Shown: positions 42,252 through 51,127, numbered from the stretch's first letter. The stretch is DNA of 64,000 bases from Sphingobacteriaceae bacterium (GCA_903642215.1 CAHJWG010000001.1:682001-746000); one strand, 5' to 3'. The notes: generated by a model not told the origin, from the letters alone. Translations and numbers: made by a program.

Positions 42252-42873
42252 CTTTTTTTCGGCTCAAATATTCGTGCCATAAAAGCATGGTAGCAATGGT
42301 TCGGTAAGGTTTCCAGGCTTCTGCAATTTGCAGGAGCCTTTCTTTTGAAGTTTCCTTTGGGAGATTTTTTACTTTTTTGAGTGAATTTACTGCCGCCAGA
42401 TCTCCCGCAGGAAAAACATCTGTTCGATGCAAAATAAACATCAGGTAAATATCTGTCGTCCAGTTGCCAATACCTTTTATTGAGGTGAGTTTGCTGCGGA
42501 TCTCATTATTCGACAACATTTCCAACTCTTCCAAAATCAAATTTTTATTTAAAATATTTGCTGCTAAATCCCGGGCGTAAATTGTTTTCTGCCGACTGAA
42601 ATAACAGGATTTTAACTCTTCATCACTTAAAGCCAAAAGGTTTTCTGCGGAGACAATTTCCAGTTTTTCTTTCAGTTTTTGCAACGCCGCCAAACCCGAA
42701 GCAACAGAAACTTGCTGTTCTAAAATTACATGCACCAAAGATTCAAACGTGTTTGGCCTGCTCCAGAACGGCGGATAACCGTAAGCCGAAATTATGCCGG
42801 TAAAAGAAGCATCGCGGCCGGCAAGTTCATCGCAAAGCTGGTGGTAATTTTGTTTGGAGAAAACAGTGATCAT
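42244..42873 (-). CDS. DNA-3-methyladenine glycosylase II-like (AlkA family)
   Basis: A 209-residue HhH-GPD glycosylase. The helix-hairpin-helix is KLTSIKGIGNWTTDIYLMFI and the catalytic Asp is in DVFPAGDLAAVNSLKK. LVHVILEQQVSVASGLAALQ is the conserved front helix. Lacks the N-terminal AlkA domain, as in many bacterial short forms. Start chosen at MITVFSKQN; an earlier Met adds eight residues. It overlaps the 3' end of cphA by 8 bases (convergent). Confidence 0.92.
   Translation of the reverse strand: MITVFSKQNYHQLCDELAGRDASFTGIISAYGYPPFWSRPNTFESLVHVILEQQVSVASGLAALQKLKEKLEIVSAENLLALSDEELKSCYFSRQKTIYARDLAANILNKNLILEELEMLSNNEIRSKLTSIKGIGNWTTDIYLMFILHRTDVFPAGDLAAVNSLKKVKNLPKETSKERLLQIAEAWKPYRTIATMLLWHEYLSRKKVK
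42790..42813 (+). repeat. Dispersed motif, class A (full length), inside a gene
   Basis: AATTATGCCGGTAAAAGAAG then CATC, read on the minus strand as RDASFTGII near the glycosylase N-terminus. Confidence 0.68.
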
Positions 42874-42951
42874 TTTATAGCAAAAAATATAAAGCAATTA
42901 AACCGTAAGGAGTTTTAGAATGATTTAATTTTGCGATCAAAATACTGCTGA

Positions 42952-44130
42952 ATGAAATTTTCGTTGTTCAACCAAGTCCGTTTTCAACCCATACTGTTTT
43001 TAGCACTGTTTTCTTTGCTTCTTTCTTCGTGTTCCATCTTCAAAAAAACATCGGTAAAAACAGCACCAACCACCATCAGCAGCTTAAAATTTTTGGATGA
43101 ATACGATTTGCCTTATAATCTGCAGTATAAAAATACAACAGTTGGCGGCTTATCAAGCATTGATTACGATGCGAAAAATGAGCTGTATTATTTGATTTGT
43201 GATGATCGTTCGGAAATTAATCCGTCGCGTTTTTATACGGCCAAAATTAGTTTGATGGACAGAGAGATTAATAGCGTAAAAATAACCGGCGTAACAACTT
43301 TGCTGCAGCAAAACAATCAGCCTTATCCTGATTTGAAAAAGAATACGAAGGAAACCGTTGACCCGGAAGCGATGCGCTACAACCCAAAAACAAATCAATT
43401 AATCTGGAGCAGCGAAGGCGAACGTATTGTAAAACAAGGAGATACGATTTTGATTGATCCATTGGTTAATACTGTTTTTACAGATGGAAAATACAGCAGC
43501 ACTTTAGTTTTACCGACTAATTTAAAAATGCACGGTACCGAAACCGGTCCGCGCAGAAACGGTGTTTTAGAAGGTTTAACTTTTGCAGATAATTACAAAA
43601 CGCTTTATGTAAACCTGGAAGAACCTTTGTATCAGGACGGGCCGCGTGCAGATTTGACAGATGGAAATGCGCTGATCCGAATTTATAAGTTCGATTGGAA
43701 AACGAAGAAAAACACGGCGCAATATGCCTACAAATTGGAGCCGGTTGCTTATCCGGCCAAACCCGAAACCGGTTTTAAAATAAACGGTATTCCGGATATT
43801 TTATCGATCAATAAAAACCAATTATTGGTAACAGAGCGTTCATTTTCCGAAGGACGCGAAGGTTGCGTAATTAAAGTTTTTCTGGCTGATTTGAATGGAG
43901 CGGATAACGTGGTTGATAATTCATCTCTCATCAAAAATCCGCCCAAAAATCTCATCCGCAAAAAGTTGCTGCTCAATATGGATGATTTAAAACTTTATAT
44001 TGATAATGTGGAAGGTGCAACATTTGGCCCAACGCTGCCAAACGGACACAAATCCATCCTGTTTGTAGCCGATAACAACTTCAGCAAAACGGAAAAAACG
44101 CAGTTCTTTCTGTTTGAGGTGATGCCGTAA
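42952..44130 (+). CDS. Esterase-like phytase-family lipoprotein
   Basis: A 392-residue lipoprotein with lipobox LLSSC near residue 26 (LLLSSCSIFKK). The rest is a beta-propeller-like esterase/phytase-like domain: YNLQYKNTTVGGLSSIDYDA, YLICDDRSEINPSRFYTAKI, VDPEAMRYNPKTNQLIWSSE, GVLEGLTFADNYKTLYVNLE and LFVADNNFSKTEKTQFFLFE. Such proteins occur widely in Bacteroidota outer membranes; true substrate unknown. Three dispersed-motif copies occur inside the gene, two of them in or next to the signal-peptide codons. Confidence 0.85.
   Translation: MKFSLFNQVRFQPILFLALFSLLLSSCSIFKKTSVKTAPTTISSLKFLDEYDLPYNLQYKNTTVGGLSSIDYDAKNELYYLICDDRSEINPSRFYTAKISLMDREINSVKITGVTTLLQQNNQPYPDLKKNTKETVDPEAMRYNPKTNQLIWSSEGERIVKQGDTILIDPLVNTVFTDGKYSSTLVLPTNLKMHGTETGPRRNGVLEGLTFADNYKTLYVNLEEPLYQDGPRADLTDGNALIRIYKFDWKTKKNTAQYAYKLEPVAYPAKPETGFKINGIPDILSINKNQLLVTERSFSEGREGCVIKVFLADLNGADNVVDNSSLIKNPPKNLIRKKLLLNMDDLKLYIDNVEGATFGPTLPNGHKSILFVADNNFSKTEKTQFFLFEVMP
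42991..43007 (-). repeat. Dispersed motif, class B, in signal-peptide codons
   Basis: ATACTGTTTTTAGCACT, read as ILFLAL, the same peptide as at 33771. Confidence 0.6.
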
Positions 44131-44141
44131 GTAAATTGACT

Positions 44142-44169
44142 GATACTGTTTTTAGCACCTAAATTTTTA
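44142..44169 (-). repeat. Dispersed motif, class B
   Basis: GATACTGTTTTTAGCACC then TAAATTTTTA, directly upstream of a -7 element. Confidence 0.8.
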
Positions 44170-44175
44170 TATTTG
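44168..44175 (+). promoter_or_regulatory. -7 promoter element of the RelBE-type pair
   Basis: TATATTTG, ending 4 bases before the antitoxin ATG; its first bases abut the class B motif. Confidence 0.5.
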
Positions 44176-44179
44176 GTTT

Positions 44180-44392
44180 ATGAAATTAGTGATTGAAAAC
44201 GTTAAAAGTGAACATTATAAATGGATAGCCGAAATGGCTAAAGCACTTGATTTTAAAGTAGTTGAAGTGGAGCTTTCTGATGATGAAGAGGACGAATATC
44301 TTTTAGCCGCAATGGAGGAAGTGAAGGATGAACCAATTGCTACAAAAGAAGAAAAAGAAGAATTTGAAGCGTGGCTTAGAGCTGTAAAATAA
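44180..44392 (+). CDS. Antitoxin of a RelE-type pair
   Basis: A 70-residue acidic protein (KSEHYKWIAEMAKALDFKVV, then ELSDDEEDEYLLAAMEEVKD). Its last base is shared with the ATG of the toxin, the usual coupled layout. The acidic C-terminal region would wrap the basic toxin. No clear DNA-binding domain. Confidence 0.8.
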   Translation: MKLVIENVKSEHYKWIAEMAKALDFKVVEVELSDDEEDEYLLAAMEEVKDEPIATKEEKEEFEAWLRAVK

Positions 44393-44655
44393 TGTTGTAT
44401 GAATATCAATCATCGTTTTTAAGAGATGTAAAAAAAGCATCAACAGAAGCACAGATTGATTTAAATCATATCGTGACTGAAATTAGAGTAACAAATCAGC
44501 TAACTCAAATTCAAAATCTTAAAAAGTTAAAGGGAGCAGTACAAGCTTATCGAATTAAGTGTGGCAAATACCGCATCTGCTTCTATTTTGATAACAAAAC
44601 TATCTTTTTTACAAGATTTCTTCCCCGAAAAAACGTTTACAAATATTTCCCATAA
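44392..44655 (+). CDS. RelE/ParE-type toxin
   Basis: An 87-residue basic protein of the RelE/ParE superfamily: SSFLRDVKKASTEAQIDLNH, LKKLKGAVQAYRIKCGKYRICFYFDNKTIFFTRFLPRKNVYKYFP. GxYRI, the Arg-rich strand and the C-terminal RxxxYK are typical of mRNA interferases. Coupled to the upstream antitoxin. Confidence 0.85.
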   Translation: MLYEYQSSFLRDVKKASTEAQIDLNHIVTEIRVTNQLTQIQNLKKLKGAVQAYRIKCGKYRICFYFDNKTIFFTRFLPRKNVYKYFP

Positions 44656-44681
44656 GCATTCCTTTTAGGTAATTTGTATTG

Positions 44682-45962
44682 ATGAACAACTTACCACCTT
44701 TAGCCGAACGGATGCGGCCAAAAAGCCTGGACGATTATGCAGGTCAGCAGCATTTGGTTGGCGCAGGTGCCGTTTTACGCCGCGCGATAGAATCCGGAAA
44801 CATGCCTTCCCTGATTTTGTGGGGACCGCCGGGCGTTGGTAAAACTACGCTGGCCAATATCATTTCACAATCTTTAAACCGGCCGTTTTTTGCGTTGAGT
44901 GCCATAAATTCCGGGGTAAAAGAAGTACGTGAAGTGATTGAAAAAGCTTCGATGTTAAAAAAAGGCGGACAACCGCAACCGGTTTTATTTATTGATGAAA
45001 TCCATCGTTTCTCCAAATCCCAGCAGGATTCGCTACTTGGCGCGGTGGAAAAAGGCATCGTTACGCTGATTGGTGCCACAACCGAAAATCCGTCTTTCGA
45101 AGTGATTTCCGCGTTGCTTTCGCGATGCCAGGTTTATATTTTGAAGAATCTAACGGAAGAAGAACTAATCAGTCTCCTGCAAAAAGCCATTAAAACTGAT
45201 GCTGTTTTTAGCACTAAAAAAATAGAGATTGAAGAATACGTAGCGTTGATTCGTCTTTCCGGCGGCGATGCGCGCAAACTGCTTAATATTTTTGAGCTTT
45301 TGGTGAATGCTTTGGATAGCGACGAAATCACCATCACCAACAAATTAGTGTTGGATAACGTACAGCAAAATATGGCTTTGTACGATAAAGCCGGCGAGCA
45401 GCACTACGATATTATTTCGGCTTTCATTAAATCCATCCGCGGCAGCGACCCGAATGCGGCAGTATATTGGCTGGCGCGGATGATCGCCGGCGGCGAAGAA
45501 GCTTCTTTTATCGCCCGAAGATTGCTGATTTTAGCTTCCGAAGATATCGGCAACGCCAACCCGAACGCATTGCTTTTAGCCAATACTTGCTTCCAGTCGG
45601 TAAACGTAATTGGCTGGCCCGAATCACGGATTATCTTGTCGCAAACCGTCGTTTATCTGTCCACTTCGCCTAAAAGCAACGCCAGTTATGAAGCGATTGG
45701 CAAAGCGCAGCAATTAGTTGCGCAAACCGGCGATTTGCCTGTGCCGCTACATCTCCGCAACGCGCCAACCAAGCTGATGAAAAACATTGGTTACGGTAAG
45801 GAATATCAGTACGCACACGCTTTTGAAGGTAATTTTGCCGATCAGGAATATCTGCCGGAAAATATAAGTGGAACAAAATTTTATGAACCGGGCAAAAATC
45901 CCGCGGAGGATAAAGCTAAAGAACGGTTAAAACAGCTTTGGAAAGAGAAGTATGGATATTAA
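44682..45962 (+). CDS. rarA: RarA/MgsA replication-associated AAA+ ATPase
   Basis: A 426-residue clamp-loader-like ATPase that acts at stalled replication forks. PPLAERMRPKSLDDYAGQQH begins it; Walker A GPPGVGKTTLAN; Walker B LFIDEIHRFSKSQQD; sensor 1 GATTENPSFEV; C-terminal tetramerisation domain with YWLARMIAGGEEASFIARRL and LPVPLHLRNAPTKLMK. The start is ATG 44682; a TTG just before is unlikely. Two in-frame dispersed motifs (44906, 45198) are present. Confidence 0.96.
   Translation: MNNLPPLAERMRPKSLDDYAGQQHLVGAGAVLRRAIESGNMPSLILWGPPGVGKTTLANIISQSLNRPFFALSAINSGVKEVREVIEKASMLKKGGQPQPVLFIDEIHRFSKSQQDSLLGAVEKGIVTLIGATTENPSFEVISALLSRCQVYILKNLTEEELISLLQKAIKTDAVFSTKKIEIEEYVALIRLSGGDARKLLNIFELLVNALDSDEITITNKLVLDNVQQNMALYDKAGEQHYDIISAFIKSIRGSDPNAAVYWLARMIAGGEEASFIARRLLILASEDIGNANPNALLLANTCFQSVNVIGWPESRIILSQTVVYLSTSPKSNASYEAIGKAQQLVAQTGDLPVPLHLRNAPTKLMKNIGYGKEYQYAHAFEGNFADQEYLPENISGTKFYEPGKNPAEDKAKERLKQLWKEKYGY
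45198..45220 (-). repeat. Dispersed motif, class B, inside rarA
   Basis: GATGCTGTTTTTAGCACT then AAAAA; read as TDAVFSTKK. Confidence 0.62.
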
Positions 45963-45985
45963 GTTATTCTTGTTAGCTTGGCTTT

Positions 45986-46873
45986 ATGTTATCATTAGAT
46001 AAAGATTTACAGCTAAAAAAATCGTCTTTAAACGAGTTTACTAATATTGCACTAAGAGTATTAAACTATTTACCTAATATTTTAAGCGGTTCGGAGGAGA
46101 AATCAGGCTACATCATTTATTATTCAACTATTGCAGGAACTAAAAAATTTGTTAGGCCAATAAGCCAACGATTATTCATTACAGATCCAAATAAATTTAC
46201 TACTAAGCTTGCTTTTTTCAACATACTTCTTGAAAAATTAAAAAATAGAAATAGCCTATTTTCCATAGAGGAAAAATTTCTTATTGATAGCATTTTATAT
46301 ACTATCCAACAATCAATTGGTGCAGGATTGGATTTATTGGTAGATCAAAATAGTGCACGAAAGCATGTTGGTAACAGATTTGAAGAACTTATTAAAGCTA
46401 TTTTTACTGAAATAGGAATCCCTAATAAACGAACTGTGCTACGGATACCTTACGAAACAGATGAAGGGCAGAAAAATTATGTATGTGAAAACGATTTAAT
46501 TTTATCTTCTGATACCACTTTGCTGTCTCAAAAAACAATTCATCCAAATGAAATAGTTGTCTCAGTAAAAACCACTTCAAAGGATAGAATGGGAAAAATG
46601 TTTATTGATAAAATACTTTTAGAACGCTTTGTAGGAACAGAACTAAAAGTTATTGGCATATTTTTAAACGATGTGCAACGGAAAGAAGGAAACAATATCA
46701 GTTTTACTTTAGTGTCAGGACTATTTATGGTTTATAATAAATTCTTAACTCAATTACAAGGTGTGTATTATTTAGATCCTCCTCCGAATGCTTTAAAGTC
46801 CCCTTATAATCAACATATTAAAGCATTCTCAGAATTAATAACCGAAGATGTTTATACATTGTTAGCCACGTAA
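45986..46873 (+). CDS. Putative type II restriction endonuclease
   Basis: A 295-residue protein from AT-rich DNA (more A/T and rarer GC codons than its neighbours). ENDLILSSDTTLLSQ followed by EIVVSVKTTSKDR looks like a PD-(D/E)xK nuclease core: acidic residue, about 20 residues, then VSVK. HVGNRFEELIKAIFTEIGIP is a common front helix of such nucleases. It converges on, and overlaps by 12 bases, the methyltransferase gene. A -7-like TAGCTTGG lies 4 bases before the ATG. The partner gene supports a restriction role; the motif match alone is modest. Confidence 0.72.
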   Translation: MLSLDKDLQLKKSSLNEFTNIALRVLNYLPNILSGSEEKSGYIIYYSTIAGTKKFVRPISQRLFITDPNKFTTKLAFFNILLEKLKNRNSLFSIEEKFLIDSILYTIQQSIGAGLDLLVDQNSARKHVGNRFEELIKAIFTEIGIPNKRTVLRIPYETDEGQKNYVCENDLILSSDTTLLSQKTIHPNEIVVSVKTTSKDRMGKMFIDKILLERFVGTELKVIGIFLNDVQRKEGNNISFTLVSGLFMVYNKFLTQLQGVYYLDPPPNALKSPYNQHIKAFSELITEDVYTLLAT

Positions 46874-47929
46874 TTTTGTCCGTCTTTTTACAGAATCTAA
46901 TTGATCTTTAGAGGTGTAAATTCTGTTTAAATGTTCTTTATCTTCCAGCCTGGTTTTAATAATATTACAATAATCTATCTCTAATTCTGTCCCAATCCAT
47001 TTTCTATTATAAGCTTCTGCAACTGCGTAAGTTGTTCCTGAACCACCAAAAGGATCAAAAATTAAACTGTCTGGATTAGAAGATGATAATATTATTTTCC
47101 TGATAAGTTCAACTGGTTTTTGTGTTAAATGAACGGTTTTTTCCCAGGAACCGTTAGATATTGTAGGTATTTCAAAAACATCTTTTGGTTTGGCACCTAA
47201 TGGATTTGGCTGCCAGATATAGTCACTCTTCTTTCCATTCCCGAATTGAGAAGATTCAGCTTGAGTTCTTTGTGGATATTTTAACGTATGGTTATTGTAA
47301 GGTATTCTGGCCTCATCGATATTAAAAATGAATTTTTCACTTTTTCTAAAATGTAAAATGCTTTCATGTGATCGTCCCCAATCATTACCCAGATTACCTT
47401 TATTCCTATAAAACCAAATTAACCATTTACACCCTTTAAATAAACTTGAAGCAGCCCATTTTATATCAGCCAATATTTCTGAAAATCCACAAATGTATAG
47501 GGAGCCATCATTACTTAGTATCCTGCTGGCTTCGCGAATCCATTCCATGCTCCAATCCACATAAGCTTTTTGAGATGCAAAAGTGTCCCATTCAGCTTTT
47601 TTAATATTGTAAGGCGGATCGGCAAAAATTAAGTTCACTGAACCATCATCTAATGTTTTCATAAACTTAATCGTATCCACATTATATAAAGTTCCGGTTT
47701 TAGTCTCAAAAAATGGAAGATAAACTTCTTTTGCAGATTTAGGAATGTATTCTATCTCCATCTGCATATCATTGGCCAATGATATCAACTGATTCTCATC
47801 ATAAACCCTATAATTATTTAACGGATGCCTAATACTCGAAAACTTACCAGCATTATCCCAACGGCGCAATGTTTCAGTACTAACTTTAAGTAATTTCGCA
47901 GCGTCTCCAACAGTAATATATTTTTCCAT
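46862..47929 (-). CDS. DNA methyltransferase with N-terminal HTH domain
   Basis: A 355-residue modification enzyme. Residues 1-56 are a MerR/excisionase-type winged helix (ITVGDAAKLLKVSTETLRRW). The catalytic motif LIFADPPYNIKKAEWD (DPPY) comes before the AdoMet motif FDPFGGSGTTYAVAE, the order of beta-class N6-adenine or N4-cytosine methyltransferases. VHLTQKPVELIRKII is motif X. The fused HTH could let the enzyme bind DNA or repress the system. It is transcribed against the nuclease gene; the region is AT-rich, which suggests acquisition by transfer. Confidence 0.9.
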   Translation of the reverse strand: MEKYITVGDAAKLLKVSTETLRRWDNAGKFSSIRHPLNNYRVYDENQLISLANDMQMEIEYIPKSAKEVYLPFFETKTGTLYNVDTIKFMKTLDDGSVNLIFADPPYNIKKAEWDTFASQKAYVDWSMEWIREASRILSNDGSLYICGFSEILADIKWAASSLFKGCKWLIWFYRNKGNLGNDWGRSHESILHFRKSEKFIFNIDEARIPYNNHTLKYPQRTQAESSQFGNGKKSDYIWQPNPLGAKPKDVFEIPTISNGSWEKTVHLTQKPVELIRKIILSSSNPDSLIFDPFGGSGTTYAVAEAYNRKWIGTELEIDYCNIIKTRLEDKEHLNRIYTSKDQLDSVKRRTKLRG

Positions 47930-48061
47930 GCTTTTTAAAAACCTTATACAAGGTTAAACAAAAGTTTATAACTCTGCTATTTTATTAGTAGAAAATACAA
48001 ACTAATAAATCTTTCTTGCAGCCTTTTGCCTAAAATCGTATTTTACCGGCAAATTAACCGC

Positions 48062-49534
48062 ATGAGCAAAATTTTCTTTCAACACGAAATCAAATCTTTT
48101 TTGCGTACGGCTGGTGCGGGTAAAGGCATCGCCATAAAGGTAATTATGGGTATTTTAATTTTGTACCTGTTTTTAAACGTAGTTGCGCTTGGTTTTTTTA
48201 TGGATAAGCTACTCGAAGAAATTTTCCCAAACGAAGATCTGATTACCTCTTTTTGCAAACTTATCTTGTATTATTTTCTGTTTGATTTATTGTGGCGTTT
48301 CCAACTGCAGGAATTACCAACATTGCAGGTTCAGCCATATTTACATCTGCGGATTAAAAAAAATACCATTGTTCGGTATTTGTCGCTGGCTTCGTTGCTT
48401 TCCGCTTTTAATTTATGGCCGGTAATACTGTTTTTACCCTTCATTTTTAAAGTGATTTGGGTTGATGCCGGTCATGCGACTGCGCTAATTTTTGTGCTGT
48501 CTATCCTGGCACTTACTATTTTTAACAATTATTTTAGCCTGTTTATCAAGCGGAAAGCCAACTTAAACGGCTGGATTTATATTGGTTTTGCGTTGCTGCT
48601 GGTGCTGCTTACCACGGCAGATTTTTCCTGGCATTTGTACTCCATCCGCAACTTGTCTTTTGCGTTTTTCGGCGGATTACTTCATCAGCATTACTTGGTT
48701 TTGCTGCCAATTATTTTAGCTGTACTGATATTTTTCATCAACTTTACTTACCTTAAAAATAACTTGTATCTGGAAGAACTCAGCAGTAAAAAAACAGCTT
48801 ATAAAAGCAGTACCGATATTCCGTTTTTTAACCGTTTTGGTAAAGTCGGCGATCTGGTTTCCAACGAAATCAAACTTATTTTACGCAATAAAAGAAGTCG
48901 TTCAGCCATCATCATGACGGGTGCTTTCCTGTTTTACGGCCTGATTTTTTACACTAATAAAAGCTACGGCGAAGGCATGAAACTGTTTTGCGGCACTTTT
49001 ATGACCGGCCTTTTCATCATCAATTACGGCCAGTTTATGTTTAGCTGGCAAGGTTCTCATTTTGATGGGATTTTGATCAGCAAAATAACTTTCCGCGATT
49101 TTTTAAAGGCAAAATTCCTGCTTTTTACTACGGTTTCCACATTGGCTTTTCTGTTAACACTGCCTTATGTTTACTTTGGATGGCATGTAATTTTTGTCCA
49201 TTTGATGATGTATCTGTGGAACATCGGCGTTAACACCGTTATTGTGCTGTTTTTTGCCAATCGAAATTATAAGCGTGTTGATTTATCTAAAGGTGCTTCT
49301 TTTAATTGGGAAGGCGTTGGTGCTACACAATTGTTAATGGGATTCCCAATTTTGCTGGCTCCGTTCATCATTTATTGGCCGAGTGTATGGTTTGGTCATG
49401 CAGATGTTGGGTTGATTTTGCTTGGACTAACCGGTATTATTTTCGTGCTGACCCGCAGTTATTGGATTACACAATTAGAAGCCGATTTTGAACAGAAAAA
49501 ATACACCATTGCCGAAGGTTTCAGAAATAAATAA
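48062..49534 (+). CDS. ABC exporter permease, DUF5687 family
   Basis: A 490-residue membrane protein with about 10-12 helices. Start at MSKIFFQHEIKSFLR, which opens the first cytoplasmic helix; the 12 extra upstream residues are unlikely. FGKVGDLVSNEIKLILRNKR is the conserved coupling segment repeated from the N-terminus (HEIKSFLRTAG). It overlaps functionally with the next gene, the ATPase, 2 bases away, forming an ABC-2-like exporter of unknown substrate. Two dispersed motifs occur inside. Confidence 0.85.
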   Translation: MSKIFFQHEIKSFLRTAGAGKGIAIKVIMGILILYLFLNVVALGFFMDKLLEEIFPNEDLITSFCKLILYYFLFDLLWRFQLQELPTLQVQPYLHLRIKKNTIVRYLSLASLLSAFNLWPVILFLPFIFKVIWVDAGHATALIFVLSILALTIFNNYFSLFIKRKANLNGWIYIGFALLLVLLTTADFSWHLYSIRNLSFAFFGGLLHQHYLVLLPIILAVLIFFINFTYLKNNLYLEELSSKKTAYKSSTDIPFFNRFGKVGDLVSNEIKLILRNKRSRSAIIMTGAFLFYGLIFYTNKSYGEGMKLFCGTFMTGLFIINYGQFMFSWQGSHFDGILISKITFRDFLKAKFLLFTTVSTLAFLLTLPYVYFGWHVIFVHLMMYLWNIGVNTVIVLFFANRNYKRVDLSKGASFNWEGVGATQLLMGFPILLAPFIIYWPSVWFGHADVGLILLGLTGIIFVLTRSYWITQLEADFEQKKYTIAEGFRNK

Positions 49535-49536
49535 TC

Positions 49537-50232
49537 ATGATTGAAATTCAGAAATTAACTAAAACTTACGCCGGCATTATGGTTGTAAATATTCCGGAAC
49601 TGCATATCCAAAAAGGCGAAACCATTGGTTTGGTAGGAAATAACGGTGCCGGCAAAACTACTTTGTTCCGCATGATTCTGGATTTGATTCGGCCGGAAAG
49701 CGGCGAGGTTTTATCCAACGGAAAAAATGTGATGCAGGATGAACAATGGAAAGATTATACCGCTTCTTATTTAGATGAAGGTTTTTTAATCGATTACCTC
49801 ACGCCCGAAGAATATTTTTATTTTGTGGGAAGCCTGCATGATCAAAATAAAGCTTATGTAGATGAAAAACTGGCCAAGTTAACCGATTTCTTTAACGGAG
49901 AAATCCTGGAAAAAGGCAAATACATCCGTGATTTATCCAAAGGAAACCAATGTAAAGTTGGCGTGGCGGCGTGTCTCCTGCAAAATCCGGAAATTTTGAT
50001 GCTGGATGAGCCTTTTGCCAACATCGATCCAACAACACAAATCCGCCTAAAAAATCTGCTCAAAGATTTAGCTTATAAAAACAGCATGACTACGATTGTT
50101 TCCAGTCATGATTTAAACCACATAACCGATGTTTGTCAGCGCATTTTACTGATGGAAAAAGGGGTAATTATTAAGGATATCGAAACAAACCCGAACACGC
50201 TGCAAGAGCTGGAAAGCTATTTTGCGGTGTAA
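49537..50232 (+). CDS. ABC transporter ATP-binding protein
   Basis: A 231-residue ATPase: Walker A GNNGAGKTT, signature LSKGNQCKVGVAACLL, Walker B EILMLDEPFANIDP, H-loop VSSHDLNHI. Partner of the upstream permease (gap 2 bases). An in-frame class B motif at 50072 encodes YKNSM. Its stop overlaps the -7 element of the next gene. Confidence 0.93.
   Translation: MIEIQKLTKTYAGIMVVNIPELHIQKGETIGLVGNNGAGKTTLFRMILDLIRPESGEVLSNGKNVMQDEQWKDYTASYLDEGFLIDYLTPEEYFYFVGSLHDQNKAYVDEKLAKLTDFFNGEILEKGKYIRDLSKGNQCKVGVAACLLQNPEILMLDEPFANIDPTTQIRLKNLLKDLAYKNSMTTIVSSHDLNHITDVCQRILLMEKGVIIKDIETNPNTLQELESYFAV
50072..50087 (+). repeat. Dispersed motif, class B, inside a gene
   Basis: CTTATAAAAACAGCAT, read as AYKNSM. 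Confidence 0.5.
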
Positions 50233-50237
50233 TTTTG
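50230..50237 (+). promoter_or_regulatory. -7 promoter element overlapping a stop codon
   Basis: TAATTTTG starts with the TAA stop of the ABC ATPase and ends 4 bases before the GNAT ATG. Confidence 0.45.
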
Positions 50238-50241
50238 CAGG

Positions 50242-50736
50242 ATGATTACAATCAGACATGCCACTTTGGCCGATGTAAAAACCATACATCTTTTAGCACA
50301 CAAAATTTGGTGGCCAACTTATGCTGAGATTTTGGAAAAAGAACAGATCAGTTTTATGCTGGATTTGTTTTATGCGGAAAGTAAACTGAAAAAATACATC
50401 AGCAGCGGCGAGCAAAGTTTTGTGCTTTTAACAGAAAACGAGCAATCTGTTGCTTTTGCCGCGTATGCTGCCGATCAGGAAAACGAGGATATAATGGTCC
50501 TGGAAAAAATTTACTGCCTGCCCGAAACGCAGGGAAAAGGTTACGGTAAACAGTTAATAGAATTTGTAGCTACGCAAGCCAAACTCGCTGGGAAATCATA
50601 CTTACAACTTTATGTTCATCGCCAAAATAAAGCCAGAAACTTTTATGAAAAAATGAATTTTAAGGTGATAAAAGAAGTAGATCGGCCGCTGGATAAATAT
50701 TTGCTGGCTGATTTTGTGATGGAAAAGGAGTTGTAA
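50242..50736 (+). CDS. GNAT-family N-acetyltransferase
   Basis: A 164-residue acetyltransferase: IRHATLADVKTIHLLAHKIW opens the fold; the acetyl-CoA loop is LPETQGKGYGKQLIEFVATQ (Q/RxxGxG/A) near residue 94; YVHRQNKARNFYEKMNFKVI closes it. WPTYAEILEKEQISFML resembles spermidine acetyltransferase PaiA. Substrate not determined. A class A motif at 50655 encodes VIKEVD. Confidence 0.9.
   Translation: MITIRHATLADVKTIHLLAHKIWWPTYAEILEKEQISFMLDLFYAESKLKKYISSGEQSFVLLTENEQSVAFAAYAADQENEDIMVLEKIYCLPETQGKGYGKQLIEFVATQAKLAGKSYLQLYVHRQNKARNFYEKMNFKVIKEVDRPLDKYLLADFVMEKEL
50655..50680 (+). repeat. Dispersed motif, class A, inside a gene
   Basis: GAATTTTAAGGTGATAAAAG then AAGTAG; close to full length, including the AT-rich arm. 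Confidence 0.6.
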
Positions 50737-50780
50737 ATATTCATCATCATAAACTTCCTGAAAAACAGTAAATTTAAAAT

Positions 50781-51020
50781 ATGAACGAAGTATTCTTTTT
50801 AGTTGAAGAAGCCATAGAAGGCGGCTACACAGCAAAAGCTTTGGGCGAATCTATATTTACGGAAGGCGAAACATTGGAAGAATTACGAACAAATATTAAA
50901 GAAGCTGTACAATGTTATTACGAAGAAAACAGTTTACCTTTAAAATTGAGAACGCTTTCTTCTATCATCGCAGATGTTACTACTTATTTAGGTATTGATA
51001 AAGAAGATTTCCTTTGGTAG
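50781..51020 (+). CDS. HicB-like protein, possibly a hicB-hicA fusion remnant
   Basis: A 79-residue protein. Residues 1-50 (FFLVEEAIEGGYTAKALGES, then EELRTNIKEAVQCYYEE) are a HicB-type antitoxin half. The end, LRTLSSIIADVTTYLGIDKE, looks instead like the C-terminus of a HicA-type toxin. No hicA gene follows. The simplest reading is an in-frame deletion that joined the two genes. A -7-like TAAATTTA lies 4 bases before the ATG. Confidence 0.65.
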   Translation: MNEVFFLVEEAIEGGYTAKALGESIFTEGETLEELRTNIKEAVQCYYEENSLPLKLRTLSSIIADVTTYLGIDKEDFLW

Positions 51021-51102
51021 TAATAAAATAGTCTATTCCTCAAATTTCGATATATTTTTTCCATCAAACCCGAAAAAATACAATTTTGAAACGGAGACGA
51101 AA

Positions 51103-51127
51103 GATTTTAGGTGATAAAAGAAGCATT
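51103..51127 (+). repeat. Dispersed motif, class A, overlapping a stop codon
   Basis: GATTTTAGGTGATAAAAGAA then GCATT; its end overlaps the stop of the DUF4407 gene (minus strand). Confidence 0.8.
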
